Source of the DNA: Jiangella alba
Lineage (GTDB): Bacteria > Actinomycetota > Actinomycetes > Jiangellales > Jiangellaceae
Reading direction: 5' to 3'
DNA length: 64,000 nt
Assembly (NCBI RefSeq): GCF_900106035.1
Contig: NZ_FNUC01000004.1
Location: 3,199,722-3,263,721, forward strand
Shown here: piece after piece, positions 7,885-18,967 of the stretch
Numbering within the stretch: the first letter of the stretch is position 1
Layout of the letters: each line of letters starts with the position of its first letter
Position numbers and translations under genes: made by a program
Notes under the pieces: model-generated
What the model saw: the letters and a program-made list of their open reading frames with translations, nothing else
Databases searched by the model: none
What the model was told of the DNA's origin: nothing

Positions 7885-8891
7885 TCGGCCAGCGCAGTCC
7901 AGAGCTGGCCGGCGCGTTCCTCGTCGTAGACGACGATGCTCTGCGCCCCGGCGGTGCCGGTGCCGTCGGTGGGCACCGTCAGGAACGTCATGTCGTCGGC
8001 GCGCAGGTTGCGCATGGACAGCGCGAGGTCGACCATGCCGAACGCGCTGAGCTCCTCGTCGACCCGCGCGGCCTGGCCGATGGCGCCCGCGACGCCGTTG
8101 ACCTTGCCGGGGTCGGTCAGCGTGCCGGACGAGATCAGCTCGTTCATCAGCGCGCGGAGGAAGTTCTGCTGCCGCTTGACGCGGTCGAAGTCGCCGCCGG
8201 GGAGGTCCTTGCGGTCGCGGACGTACTGCAGCGCCTGCTCGCCGGTCAGCGTGTGGGTGCCGGCCGGGATCGGGTCGTCGCCGTCGGCCAGCGGGGTCTC
8301 CTCGTCGAACGTCATGGTGACGCCGCCCAGCTCGTCGGTGAGCGCCTGGAAGCCGTTCCAGTCGATCAGCGCGAGGTGGTCGACGCGGATGCCGGTGAGC
8401 TCCTCGATGGTCTGCACGAACAGCGACGGGCCGCCGAACGAGTAGGCCGCGTTGATCTTGTTCTCGCCGTGGCCGGGGATCTCGATGTAGGTGTCGCGCG
8501 GGATGGAGACCAGGTAGCCGCGGTCGCGGCCCTCCGGGAAGTGCGCCAGCATGATGGTGTCGGTGCGCGCGGCGCCGGGCTGGTACACGTCGACCTTGTC
8601 CTCGCCGTCGAGCCCGCCCAGCAGGAACGTGATGCTGTCGCCGGGCAGCTCGGCCGGGCGCGCGGTCTCGGGGATGTCGAACGCGTCGGGGATGCGCTCG
8701 ATGTTCGACGACAGCCGGTTCACGAAGTAGAACGCACCGCCGGCCACCGCGAGCAGCAACGCCAGCAGCGTCACCAGCACGATCACCAGGACCTTGCGGT
8801 TGCGGCGGCGCTTGCGCGGCGGCTCGGCCGGTTCGGCCGGCTCGGTCTCGAGGGACGGGTCGGGCTGCGGGTCGCCGGGCGGGTTCGACAT
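7821..8891 (-). CDS. LytR-CpsA-Psr (LCP) family cell-wall glycopolymer ligase
   Basis: Transfers lipid-linked anionic or arabinogalactan-type polymers onto peptidoglycan outside the membrane. The 356-residue protein has an acidic cytoplasmic tail, an RKRRRNRK basic patch, one transmembrane helix (VLVIVLVTLLALLLAVAGGAFYF, about residues 33-55) and an LCP domain with its key residues: TDTIMLAHF, YLVSIPRDTYIEIP, KINAAYSFGG, LTGEQALQYVRDR and DFDRVKRQQNFL. The ATG at 8891 was preferred because longer frames add sequence unrelated to the family. It is divergent from the HIT gene. Its 3' end is duplicated downstream. Confidence 0.93.
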   Translation of the reverse strand: MSNPPGDPQPDPSLETEPAEPAEPPRKRRRNRKVLVIVLVTLLALLLAVAGGAFYFVNRLSSNIERIPDAFDIPETARPAELPGDSITFLLGGLDGEDKVDVYQPGAARTDTIMLAHFPEGRDRGYLVSIPRDTYIEIPGHGENKINAAYSFGGPSLFVQTIEELTGIRVDHLALIDWNGFQALTDELGGVTMTFDEETPLADGDDPIPAGTHTLTGEQALQYVRDRKDLPGGDFDRVKRQQNFLRALMNELISSGTLTDPGKVNGVAGAIGQAARVDEELSAFGMVDLALSMRNLRADDMTFLTVPTDGTGTAGAQSIVVYDEERAGQLWTALAEDDMEAFLTANPDLITGDEVR

Positions 8892-9057
8892 GGCTCCAGA
8901 GGGTAAGGCCGGGCGGCGACGGGTCCGGCGAGGACACCCCGCCCGGCGGTGGCCTCTCGCTGTGATGACGCCCGAGGCGGCCGGCAGGTTGCACCGGGCC
9001 TCCCGCCGGTCATGTCGGTGGCCTACCATCCACCTACCCGAACCACCGGAGGCACGT

Positions 9058-9405
9058 GTGACCCGAGACGCCGACTGCCTGTTCTGCAAGATCGCCGGCG
9101 GCGACATCCCGGCCGACGTCGTCCACGAGACCGAGCGCACGCTCGCGTTCCGCGACATCGCGCCGCAGGCGCCCACGCACGTGCTGGTGGTGCCGCGCGA
9201 GCACCACCCGAACGTCGCGTCGCTCGCGGCCGCCGCTCCGGACACCCTGGCCGAACTGGTCCGGACGGCCGCCGACGTCGCCGCGGGGGCGGGAATCGAG
9301 GCCTACCGGCTGGTGTTCAACACGGGGGAGCAGGCCGGTCAGTCGGTGTTCCACGTGCACGCGCACGTGCTCGGGGGACGCACCATGACCTGGCCGCCCG
9401 GCTGA
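9058..9405 (+). CDS. HIT-family nucleotide hydrolase (HinT-like)
   Basis: Histidine-triad protein of 115 residues, probably a purine nucleoside phosphoramidase. The N-terminal CLFCKIAGGDIPADVV and the catalytic triad FHVHAHVLGG (H-x-H-x-H) are intact, and APTHVLVVPREHH is the usual central strand. The GTG at 9058 has a GGAGG five bases upstream. In actinobacteria a HIT gene commonly precedes phoH-ybeY, as here. A small hairpin separates it from phoH. Confidence 0.93.
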   Translation: MTRDADCLFCKIAGGDIPADVVHETERTLAFRDIAPQAPTHVLVVPREHHPNVASLAAAAPDTLAELVRTAADVAAGAGIEAYRLVFNTGEQAGQSVFHVHAHVLGGRTMTWPPG

Positions 9406-9420
9406 GCCGGCGAGAAATTC

Positions 9421-9438
9421 GCGCTGACTTGTCAGCGC
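9421..9438 (+). terminator. Short perfect hairpin between HIT gene and phoH
   Basis: GCGCTGAC, two Ts, then GTCAGCGC: an 8-bp perfect stem without a following T-run. It could end the HIT transcript by an intrinsic hairpin mechanism common in high-GC genomes. A TAGCAT box at 9446-9451 with CTGACT (9424-9429) upstream could be the phoH promoter, in which case the dyad is an operator. Confidence 0.4.
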
Positions 9439-9494
9439 TCGCAGGTAGCATTCAACACATCCACTGAACAGCGCCATCGAGACGGGAAGTAGGC

Positions 9495-10549
<1,055 letters not shown>

Positions 10550-10553
<4 letters not shown>

Positions 10554-11014
10554 CCATCGAGGTCAACAACGAGTCCGGGGCCGAGGTCGACGAGAAGACG
10601 CTCTCCGACCTCGCCCGGTTCGTCCTCGACCACCAGCGCATCCACCCGCTGGCCGAGCTGGCCATCCTGCTGGTCGACACCGACACCATGGAACAGCTGC
10701 ACGTGCAGTGGATGGACGAGCCCGGCCCCACCGACGTGCTGTCCTTCCCGATGGACGAGCTGCGGCCCACGCCCGACGACGCCGAGCCCGAGCCCGGCCT
10801 GCTGGGCGACGTCGTGCTCTGCCCCGACGTCGCGGCCACGCAGGCCAAGGCCGCCGGGCACAGCACCGAGGACGAGCTGCAGCTGCTGACGGCGCACGGC
10901 ATCCTCCACCTCCTCGGCTACGATCACGCCGAGCCGGAGGAGGAGAAGGAGATGTTCGGGCTGCAGAAACAGCTGCTGAGCGACTGGCGGGACGCCCGAG
11001 GGGGCGGCCGCTGA
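10550..11014 (+). CDS. ybeY: Endoribonuclease YbeY (16S rRNA 3' maturation)
   Basis: Zinc-dependent single-strand endoribonuclease needed for 16S rRNA processing and ribosome quality control. The metal-binding signature H-G-x-L-H-L-x-G-y-D-H is intact as [11 protein letters not shown] near residue 123, and NNESG to [19 protein letters not shown] is the normal N-terminal part. 154 residues, GTG start overlapping the phoH stop; the last base of its stop is the first base of the next ATG. Confidence 0.96.
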
Positions 11015-12375
11015 TGTTCGCCTCACCGCTACCCGCCGCCGTCCTGGCCGCCGGTGACGCCACCACCGCGGGTGGTGCGTCCACCGTCTGGCTGCTGGTC
11101 GCGGCGGCGGTGCTGGTGGTCGTCGCGATGCTGTTCGCGATGTCCGAGGCGGCGCTGACCAGCCTCTCGCGCACCCGCGCCGAAGAGCTGCACCGCGCGG
11201 GCCGCCGCGGCTCCGACGCGCTCGTGCGGGTCGCCTCCGACCCCGTCCCCGCGCTCAACACCGCGCTGCTGCTGCGCATGGCCTGCGAGGTCGCCGCGGT
11301 CGTCATGGTGGCGGTCGTGTGCGAAGAGTTCTTCACGCCGTGGTGGCAGACGCTGCTGGTCGCCGCCGGCAGCATGGTCGTGGTGTCGTTCGTCGTCATC
11401 GGCGTCGCGCCGCGCACGCTGGGCCGCCAGCACGCCGAGGGCATCGCGCTGGCCTTCGCCGGCCTGCTGCTCGGCGTCACCCGGGTGCTCGGCCCCATCC
11501 CGAAGCTGCTCATCATGCTCGGCAACGCGCTCACCCCGGGCAAGGGCTTCCGCGAGGGGCCGTTCGCGACGGAGGCCGAGCTGCGCGAGCTGGTCGACCT
11601 CGCCGAGGCCGGCCGCATCATCGAGTCCGGCGAGCGGCAGATGATCCACTCGGTGTTCGAACTGGGCGACACCGTGGTCCGCGAGGTCATGGTGCCGCGC
11701 ACCGACGTCGTGTTCATCGAGGCGCACAAGACGCTGCGGCAGTTCCAGTCGCTGGCGCTGCGCAGCGGGTTCAGTCGCATCCCGGCGGTCGGCCCGGGCG
11801 GGCTCGACGACATCGTCGGCATCACCTACCTCAAGGACGTCGCCCGCCGCCTCTACGACAACCGCGACGCCGAGTCCGTCGAGCGGGTCGAGTCGGTGCT
11901 GCGGCCGGCGTTCTTCGTCCCCGACTCCAAGCCGGCCGACGACCTCCTGCGCGAGATGCAGGCGCAGCGCACCCACGTCGCCGTCGTCGTCGACGAGTAC
12001 GGCGGCACCGCCGGCCTGGTCACCATCGAGGACATCCTCGAAGAGATCGTCGGCGAGATCACCGACGAGTACGACGCCGACGAGGACGGCGTCGAGACCC
12101 TCGACGACGGCGTGGTCCGGGTCAGCTCCCGGCTGCACATCGACGACCTCGGCGAGCTGTTCGGGCTGGAGCTGTCCGACGACGACGTCGACACCGTCGG
12201 CGGCCTCATGGCCAAGCAGCTGGGCCGGGTCCCGATCGCCGGCGCCGAGGTCGTCGTCGCCGGGCTGCGGCTCGTCGCCGAGGACCCGTCCGGGCGCCGC
12301 AACCGCATCGGAACCGTCCGGGTGAGCCGGCTCGTTCAGGTCACCGACAACGAGCCGCACGAGGAGCATGCGTGA
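11014..12375 (+). CDS. CNNM/CorC-type transporter with paired CBS domains (hemolysin C family)
   Basis: Integral membrane protein of 453 residues, a probable Mg2+/Co2+ transporter. N-terminal half: a DUF21/CNNM domain with four hydrophobic segments ([30 protein letters not shown] is typical). It is followed by two CBS domains ([65 protein letters not shown] is the classic signature, here cited in parts) and a C-terminal CorC_HlyC domain ([16 protein letters not shown]). Its ATG overlaps the ybeY stop and its own stop overlaps the next GTG, so phoH, ybeY, this gene and the next are translationally coupled. Confidence 0.93.
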   Translation: MFASPLPAAVLAAGDATTAGGASTVWLLVAAAVLVVVAMLFAMSEAALTSLSRTRAEELHRAGRRGSDALVRVASDPVPALNTALLLRMACEVAAVVMVAVVCEEFFTPWWQTLLVAAGSMVVVSFVVIGVAPRTLGRQHAEGIALAFAGLLLGVTRVLGPIPKLLIMLGNALTPGKGFREGPFATEAELRELVDLAEAGRIIESGERQMIHSVFELGDTVVREVMVPRTDVVFIEAHKTLRQFQSLALRSGFSRIPAVGPGGLDDIVGITYLKDVARRLYDNRDAESVERVESVLRPAFFVPDSKPADDLLREMQAQRTHVAVVVDEYGGTAGLVTIEDILEEIVGEITDEYDADEDGVETLDDGVVRVSSRLHIDDLGELFGLELSDDDVDTVGGLMAKQLGRVPIAGAEVVVAGLRLVAEDPSGRRNRIGTVRVSRLVQVTDNEPHEEHA

Positions 12376-12713
12376 GCGACGCACTCGACCCCGAGGACCA
12401 GAAGATCCTGATCCTGGCCCGGTCCGCCCGGGCCCGCACCGGGGCGCCCGCCGGCGCCGCCGTCCGCGACGCCGACGGCCGCACCTACGCGGCCGCCGAC
12501 GTCGTGCTGCCGTCGCTGCGCCTCACCGCGCTGCAGCTGGCGGTCGCGTCGGCGGTGTCCAGCGGCGCCACGGGGCTCGAGGCCGCGGCGGTCGTCACCG
12601 GTGACGCCGCCGGCGAGGTCGACACCGCGGTGGTGTCGGATCTCGGCGGACCGGGTATACCGGTGTACGTCGCCGGTCCCGACGGCACGCCGATCTCGGC
12701 GCTGCGTTCGTAG
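12372..12713 (+). CDS. Cytidine-deaminase-like protein lacking the zinc and catalytic motifs
   Basis: A 113-residue homologue of the small cytidine deaminases that sit between the CNNM gene and era in many actinobacteria. The fold is recognisable (ILILARSARARTGAPAGAAVRDADGRTY, then LTALQLAVASAVSSGA and DLGGPGIPVYV). However, where an active enzyme has C/H-A-E this one reads TALQLA, and the P-C-x-x-C zinc motif is replaced by GGPGIP. It should therefore not bind catalytic zinc. Homologues in this position are often similarly degenerate, so it may have a conserved non-enzymatic role. GTG start overlapping the previous stop by four bases. Confidence 0.85.
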   Translation: MSDALDPEDQKILILARSARARTGAPAGAAVRDADGRTYAAADVVLPSLRLTALQLAVASAVSSGATGLEAAAVVTGDAAGEVDTAVVSDLGGPGIPVYVAGPDGTPISALRS

Positions 12714-12785
12714 CCATCAGCATCCGAGTGCGCTAACGTGCGGCCGTTCGACCTCCGAGGCGACCGACCGAAGACGGAGATACGA

Positions 12786-14915
12786 ATGAACTTCTGCAGC
12801 AACTGCGGGGCGCCGGCCACGGGTTCGGCGTACTGCGGCAACTGCGGCGCGCCCATGACGGCGTCCGCGGCGGCCCAGGCGGCCGCTCCGGCGCAGGCCG
12901 GTCCGGGCGCCTCCGCGTCCGGCGGCGCCTCCGCGCCGGGTGGCGCGCCCGCATCCGGCGGTGCCCCAGCATCCGGCGGTGCCCCCGCGGGCGGTGGCGC
13001 GCCCGCGCGCAACCCGTTCGCGGACATCCCCGCGTTGGACTACGCCCGCGACATCGTCGCGCTGGTGCTCCTGCTCGTCTCGTTCGGCATGCCGTGGGAC
13101 CTCACCGACACCGTCACCGGCAAGGTCTACGTCGTCCTGGTGACGCTGCTGTCGGTGCTGTCCCTGTCGCTGCCGTACCTCAAGCGCGGCGGCGTGCTGC
13201 CGGCGTCGTGGGGCACGGCCGAGCTGCGGCTGGCCCGGCTGGCCGCCAACGCGCCGTACGTCGTGGTCGTGCTGATCACGCTGGTGCTCGGCTACGTCGG
13301 CGAGAACCGCGGCGACGGCGTGGGCGTCGGCATCACGTTCGGCCTGGCCGGCGCGCTGCTGGCCGCGCAGGGCCGCGAGGCCGAGCAGTCGCCGACCGGC
13401 GACGGCACGCTGTGGCGCTGGGCCACGCTCGGCACCGGCGGGCTGTTCGCGCTGCTGACGCTGGTCAGCATCATCACCTTCCTCACCGACGCCGCCGAGG
13501 GCGCCGACTGGGAGGTCGTCGCGGCCGTCATCGTCTCCATGCTGTTCTTCCTGGCGCTGGGCGCGCTGCCGCTGCTGGGCGTGCTGCGCGGCGACGCCGC
13601 CTGGCGCGACGTGCTGCTGCTGGTGGGCCTCGTGGCGTTGTTCGTCGGCGTGTGGCAGCTCGGCGCCGAGACGACCATGCGCGACTCCTGGAGCCTGAGC
13701 ACGTTCGGCCCGCAGCTGATCCTCGTCCCGGCCCTCGCCGTCGCGGCGGCCGCGCCGGGCCTGCGGGCGCAGTACCGGCACACGCCAGGTGCGGCCTACT
13801 GGTCCGGCGTCGGCGTCCGCATGCTCGAGCTGGTCATGGTCACGGCGGGTGCCGGGGTCGTGCTGTACGTGCTGAGCATCATCGGGGTCGAGGACGGCCG
13901 CGGCCTGGCCATCGTGGTCCTGGTGCTCATGCTGATCCTGGCGCTGGCCGCGCTGGTCGGCCGCAACGCGCTGGCCCGCGACCCGAACGCGGGCCGGGCC
14001 ATCGCCGTCGTGGCCGGCGGGGTGTTCATCCTGCTGGGCATCGTCATCGCGGCCATCCTGGGCGCCTCCGACGACGCGTCCGTCGCGGTCGTCGACGCCG
14101 CGATCATCAGCGTGCTCTGGTGGTTCGGGGTGGCGCTGTTCGTGGTGCTGACGGCGCCGCCGTCGGTGCGTGCCGAGTACGGCCCGGTCGGCGCCAGCCA
14201 GCTCAACCTGAGCAGCGTGCTGCCGGGCAACGGCAACGGCTCGTCCGCTCCCGCGGCGTCCGGCGCCGCGACCGGCGGGGCCGCGACCGGTGGTGTCGCC
14301 GCCGGTGCGGCCGCTGCCGGCGCCGGTGCCGCGGCGGCCCGCCCGGCCGAGGCGAAGGCCGACGACGCCAAGGGGAAGGCCGAGGCGAAGGCTGAGGCGA
14401 AGGCCGCGGAGGCGAAGGCGAAGGCCGACGAGGTGAAGGCCAGGGCCGACGCCAAAGCCGCCGAGAAGACCGAGGCCGCCAAGACCGAGGCCGCCAAGGC
14501 CGACGCCGCCAAGGGTGGCGAGGTGCCGGCCAGCCCGGAGGTCCCCGCCGGCGACGCGAAGCCGGCGGCCGCCGGTGAGGGTCTGCTCAGCGAGGCCAAG
14601 CCGGGCCCGATCAGTGGCCTCGCCGTCGGCCAGTCCGCCGCCGACGACACCGCCACTCGGATCGACCAGCCGCGGGTCGAGCCGGCGACGCGGGTCGACC
14701 AGCCGGCCGTCAGCGGTGCGCCCGGGTTCGACGCCCGCACGGCGCTCGACCCGAACACGCCGCTGCAGACGCTGGCCGACATCGCGGCCCAGGAGCCGGG
14801 GCTGCGCAAGTACGTCGCCGCCAACCCGTCGACCTACCCGGAGCTGCTGACCTGGCTGAGCCAGCTCGGCGACCCGGAGATCGACGAGGCGCTGCGCCGC
14901 CGCGGCGGCCGCTGA
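12786..14915 (+). CDS. Zinc-ribbon, multi-pass membrane protein with Ala/Lys-rich tail and C-terminal variant leucine-rich repeat
   Basis: A 709-residue mosaic. Residues 1-22 form a double CxxC zinc ribbon ([21 protein letters not shown]). A Gly/Ala/Pro-rich linker with ASGGAP repeats follows, then about ten hydrophobic segments between residues 80 and 460. Next comes a roughly 80-residue highly charged Ala/Lys/Glu tract (AEAKAEAKAAEAKAKADEVK) probably forming a coiled coil, and last a short domain (TPLQTLADIAAQEPGLRKYV, ANPSTYPELLTWL) matching the variant leucine-rich repeat common in actinobacteria. ATG with GGAG six bases upstream. Function unknown; it interrupts the usual order between the deaminase homologue and era. 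Confidence 0.8.
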   Translation: MNFCSNCGAPATGSAYCGNCGAPMTASAAAQAAAPAQAGPGASASGGASAPGGAPASGGAPASGGAPAGGGAPARNPFADIPALDYARDIVALVLLLVSFGMPWDLTDTVTGKVYVVLVTLLSVLSLSLPYLKRGGVLPASWGTAELRLARLAANAPYVVVVLITLVLGYVGENRGDGVGVGITFGLAGALLAAQGREAEQSPTGDGTLWRWATLGTGGLFALLTLVSIITFLTDAAEGADWEVVAAVIVSMLFFLALGALPLLGVLRGDAAWRDVLLLVGLVALFVGVWQLGAETTMRDSWSLSTFGPQLILVPALAVAAAAPGLRAQYRHTPGAAYWSGVGVRMLELVMVTAGAGVVLYVLSIIGVEDGRGLAIVVLVLMLILALAALVGRNALARDPNAGRAIAVVAGGVFILLGIVIAAILGASDDASVAVVDAAIISVLWWFGVALFVVLTAPPSVRAEYGPVGASQLNLSSVLPGNGNGSSAPAASGAATGGAATGGVAAGAAAAGAGAAAARPAEAKADDAKGKAEAKAEAKAAEAKAKADEVKARADAKAAEKTEAAKTEAAKADAAKGGEVPASPEVPAGDAKPAAAGEGLLSEAKPGPISGLAVGQSAADDTATRIDQPRVEPATRVDQPAVSGAPGFDARTALDPNTPLQTLADIAAQEPGLRKYVAANPSTYPELLTWLSQLGDPEIDEALRRRGGR

Positions 14916-14928
14916 GTCCGTCCACACC

Positions 14929-14962
14929 GACGCCGGCCGGGGTTTCGCCCCCGGCCGGCGTC
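14929..14962. terminator. Strong bidirectional hairpin terminator
   Basis: A perfect 14-bp inverted repeat (GACGCCGGCCGGGG, six-base loop, complement) lies between the stop codons of two convergent genes. No U-tract is present, as usual for high-GC actinobacterial terminators. Confidence 0.85.
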
Positions 14963-14980
14963 GTCGTGTCCGTGCCCGGT

Positions 14981-15550
14981 TCAGGCGCGCTCGAGCACGA
15001 CGGTGAGGGCGTCGGCCGCCGCGGTGCGCGCCCCCGCCAGCTCCGCGCCGTCGGCCAGCGCGCCGAGCACCGCGCCGTCGACCACCGCGAGGACCACGTG
15101 CGGCGGCACGTCAGCCGTCATCTCGGACCGCTTCAGCACGGCCGCCACGCTCTCGAGCGCCGCCGCGTTGCTGCGCCGCGCGGCGGCCGCGAACAGCGGC
15201 TCGCGGGCGGCCAGCACGTAGCGTTCGTACCAGGCGACCAGCGCGCCGTACTCGTCCGGCGTCAGCAGGGTGGCGATCAGCCGGGCCGCCGTGGCCGGGT
15301 CGCGACGCCGGGTGGGCAGCGCCTCGACGGCGGCGGCCATGCGCGCGACGTCGTCCTCGGCCAGGGCGTCGACCGCGGCCCGGCGCAGCTCCGTCAGGTC
15401 GGCGAAGTAGTACGTCGTGGCACCCAGGGGCAGCCCCGCCCGGCCCGCCACCGCGCGGTGGCTGACCGCCTCCAGTCCGCCGCCCTGCAGCAGGTCAGCG
15501 GCGGCGCGGACCAGCGCGGTGCGCCGTTGCTCGCCCTTCGCCGTGGCCAT
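14981..15550 (-). CDS. TetR/AcrR family regulator of the SMR exporter
   Basis: A 189-residue repressor. The helix-turn-helix reads RRTALVRAAADLLQGGGLEAVSHRAVAGRAGLPLGATTYYF when scanned in parts, with the TTYYF recognition helix near residue 45. It is the second gene of a two-gene operon: its ATG overlaps the stop of the SMR gene (TGATG). It probably represses that operon through the palindrome at 15903-15938. The inducer is unknown, possibly a cationic compound or guanidinium exported by its partner. Confidence 0.9.
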   Translation of the reverse strand: MATAKGEQRRTALVRAAADLLQGGGLEAVSHRAVAGRAGLPLGATTYYFADLTELRRAAVDALAEDDVARMAAAVEALPTRRRDPATAARLIATLLTPDEYGALVAWYERYVLAAREPLFAAAARRSNAAALESVAAVLKRSEMTADVPPHVVLAVVDGAVLGALADGAELAGARTAAADALTVVLERA

Positions 15551-15876
15551 CAGTGCCCCGATCCGCCGGACAGGTTCAGCAGGACGACGCCGCCCACGAT
15601 GAGGCCGATCGCCGAGAGCCGCAGCAACGTCGCCGGGTCGTTGAAGAACAGCATGCCTGCGATGGCCGTGCCGACCGCGCCGATGCCGACCCAGACCGCG
15701 TACGCCGTGCCGACCGGCAGTTCGCGCAGGCCGAGGCCGAGCAGGCCCATGCTGATCGCGACCGTGACGGCGAAGCTCACCGTCGGCCAGAGCCGGGTGA
15801 ACCCGTTGGACTCCTTGAGCGAGATCGCGAAGGCGGTCTCGAACAGCCCGCCGACGATCACGTAGAGCCACGCCAT
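15550..15876 (-). CDS. Small multidrug resistance (SMR) transporter, Gdx/SugE-like
   Basis: Four-helix exporter of 108 residues acting as a dual-topology dimer. The membrane-embedded glutamate is in WLYVIVGGLFETAFAISLK, and the signature LPVGTAYAVWVGIGAVGTAI is intact. Wording such as LKESNGFTRL and the loop lengths resemble SugE/Gdx guanidinium exporters more than EmrE-type drug pumps, though no guanidine riboswitch is evident upstream. ATG at 15876 with GGAGG five bases before it. Cotranscribed with the TetR gene downstream and divergent from era. Confidence 0.9.
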   Translation of the reverse strand: MAWLYVIVGGLFETAFAISLKESNGFTRLWPTVSFAVTVAISMGLLGLGLRELPVGTAYAVWVGIGAVGTAIAGMLFFNDPATLLRLSAIGLIVGGVVLLNLSGGSGH

Positions 15877-15902
15877 GATGTCCTCCTGTCGATCTGAATT
15901 CC

Positions 15903-15938
15903 TGTACGACTGTACCAGAAAACTGGTACGAGTGTACA
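15903..15938. promoter_or_regulatory. Long palindromic operator of the SMR-TetR operon
   Basis: The core is GTACCAG, AAAA, CTGGTAC (perfect 7-bp arms), extended outward to TGTAC on both ends. The arms are 16 bases with three or four mismatches. It lies 27-62 bases upstream of the SMR start and overlaps a possible minus-strand promoter (TTGTAC / TACAGT). It fits a TetR dimer-of-dimers site; the era start is only 43 bases away on the other side. Confidence 0.7.
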
Positions 15939-15980
15939 AGTCGGCTCCGTCGTGGCGCCGGAGATGGGAGACTCGACACC

Positions 15981-16910
15981 GTGATCGGTGACTACGAGGG
16001 CTTCCGCTCCGGCTTCGCCTGCTTCGTCGGGCGGCCCAACGCGGGCAAGTCGACCCTGACCAACGCCGTGGTCGGCGAGAAGATCGCGATCACCTCGAAC
16101 CGCCCGCAGACCACCCGGCACGCCATCCGCGGCATCGTGCACCGCAGCGACGGCCAGCTGGTCATCGTCGACACCCCCGGGCTGCACCGGCCGCGCACGC
16201 TGCTGGGCCAGCGGCTCAACGACCTCGTCCGCACCACGTGGGCCGAGGTCGACGTCATCGGGCTGTGCGTCCCGGCGAACGAGGCCGTCGGCACAGGCGA
16301 CCGGTTCATCGCCACCGAGCTGGCCGCGCTGCGGCGCACTCCGAAGCTGGCCGTCGTCACGAAGACCGACCTGGTCAGTCCTTCCCGGCTGGCCGAGCAG
16401 CTGACCGCCGTCGCCGAGCTGGGCGCCGAGACCGGCATCGAGTGGGCCGACGTCGTCCCGGTCTCGGCGACGACGGGCGACCGGGTCGGCCTCGTCACGG
16501 AGCTGCTGCTGGCCCAGCTGCCCGAGGGTCCGCCGCTCTACCCCGACGGCGAGCTGACCGACGAGCCGGAGGAGACGCTGATCGCCGAGCTGGTCCGCGA
16601 GGCCGCGCTCGAGGGCGTCCGCGACGAGCTGCCGCACTCCATCGCCGTCGTGGTCGAGGAGATGATCCCGCGCGAGGACCGTCCCGAGGACCGGCCGCTG
16701 CTGGACATCCACGCCAGCCTGTACGTCGAACGCGACAGCCAGAAGGCCATCGTCATCGGCCACAAGGGCTCCCGGCTGCGCGACGTCGGCACGAAGGCCC
16801 GCCATCAGATCGAGCGGCTGCTCGGCACCCCCGTCTACCTCGACCTGCACGTCAAGGTCGCCAAGGACTGGCAGCGCGACCCCAAGCAACTCGGCCGCTT
16901 GGGCTTCTGA
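15981..16910 (+). CDS. era: GTPase Era
   Basis: Essential GTPase that binds the 3' end of 16S rRNA in 30S assembly. G1 is GRPNAGKST, G3 is DTPGLH, G4 is TKTD (the usual N is T, as in several actinobacteria), G5 near VSATTG. The C-terminal KH domain contains YVERDSQKAIVIGHKGSRLRDVG, cited in parts, and ends LGRLGF. 309 residues, GTG start with a weak GGGAG ten bases before it. Confidence 0.96.
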   Translation: MIGDYEGFRSGFACFVGRPNAGKSTLTNAVVGEKIAITSNRPQTTRHAIRGIVHRSDGQLVIVDTPGLHRPRTLLGQRLNDLVRTTWAEVDVIGLCVPANEAVGTGDRFIATELAALRRTPKLAVVTKTDLVSPSRLAEQLTAVAELGAETGIEWADVVPVSATTGDRVGLVTELLLAQLPEGPPLYPDGELTDEPEETLIAELVREAALEGVRDELPHSIAVVVEEMIPREDRPEDRPLLDIHASLYVERDSQKAIVIGHKGSRLRDVGTKARHQIERLLGTPVYLDLHVKVAKDWQRDPKQLGRLGF

Positions 16911-16926
16911 CCGAGCACACCTGAGA

Positions 16927-17023
16927 GGGCTGGGTGTCGGGAGGCGCCGGCAGGGGTAGGCTCGGGCGTCCGAGCGAGGAACGAGCGAGGCGGGCGGGGC
17001 CGGCGCCTCCCGACACCCAGCCC
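16927..17023. terminator. Large perfect hairpin between era and the leuA leader
   Basis: Two 25-base arms (16927-16951 and 16999-17023) are exactly complementary; each contains TGGGTGTCGGGAGGCGCCGG or its complement. The 47-base loop contains CTCGGGCGTCCGAG, itself a dyad, and CGAGCGAGGAACGAGCGAGG. A 25-bp perfect stem is far longer than a usual terminator. It ends only 20 bases before the leuA leader peptide, so it may insulate era from the leu operon. It could also be a dispersed repeat. Confidence 0.75.
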
Positions 17024-17043
17024 GGCGCCGGGTGCTAGAGTCA

Positions 17044-18939
<1,896 letters not shown>

Positions 18940-18967
18940 CGTGTCGCTCCCGACCAAGGAGCACACG

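Noticed and set aside
12717-14927. A 736-codon minus-strand frame with Gly/Arg-rich repeats
   Set aside because: Antisense to the zinc-ribbon membrane protein; the repeats mirror the low-complexity tract of the real gene.
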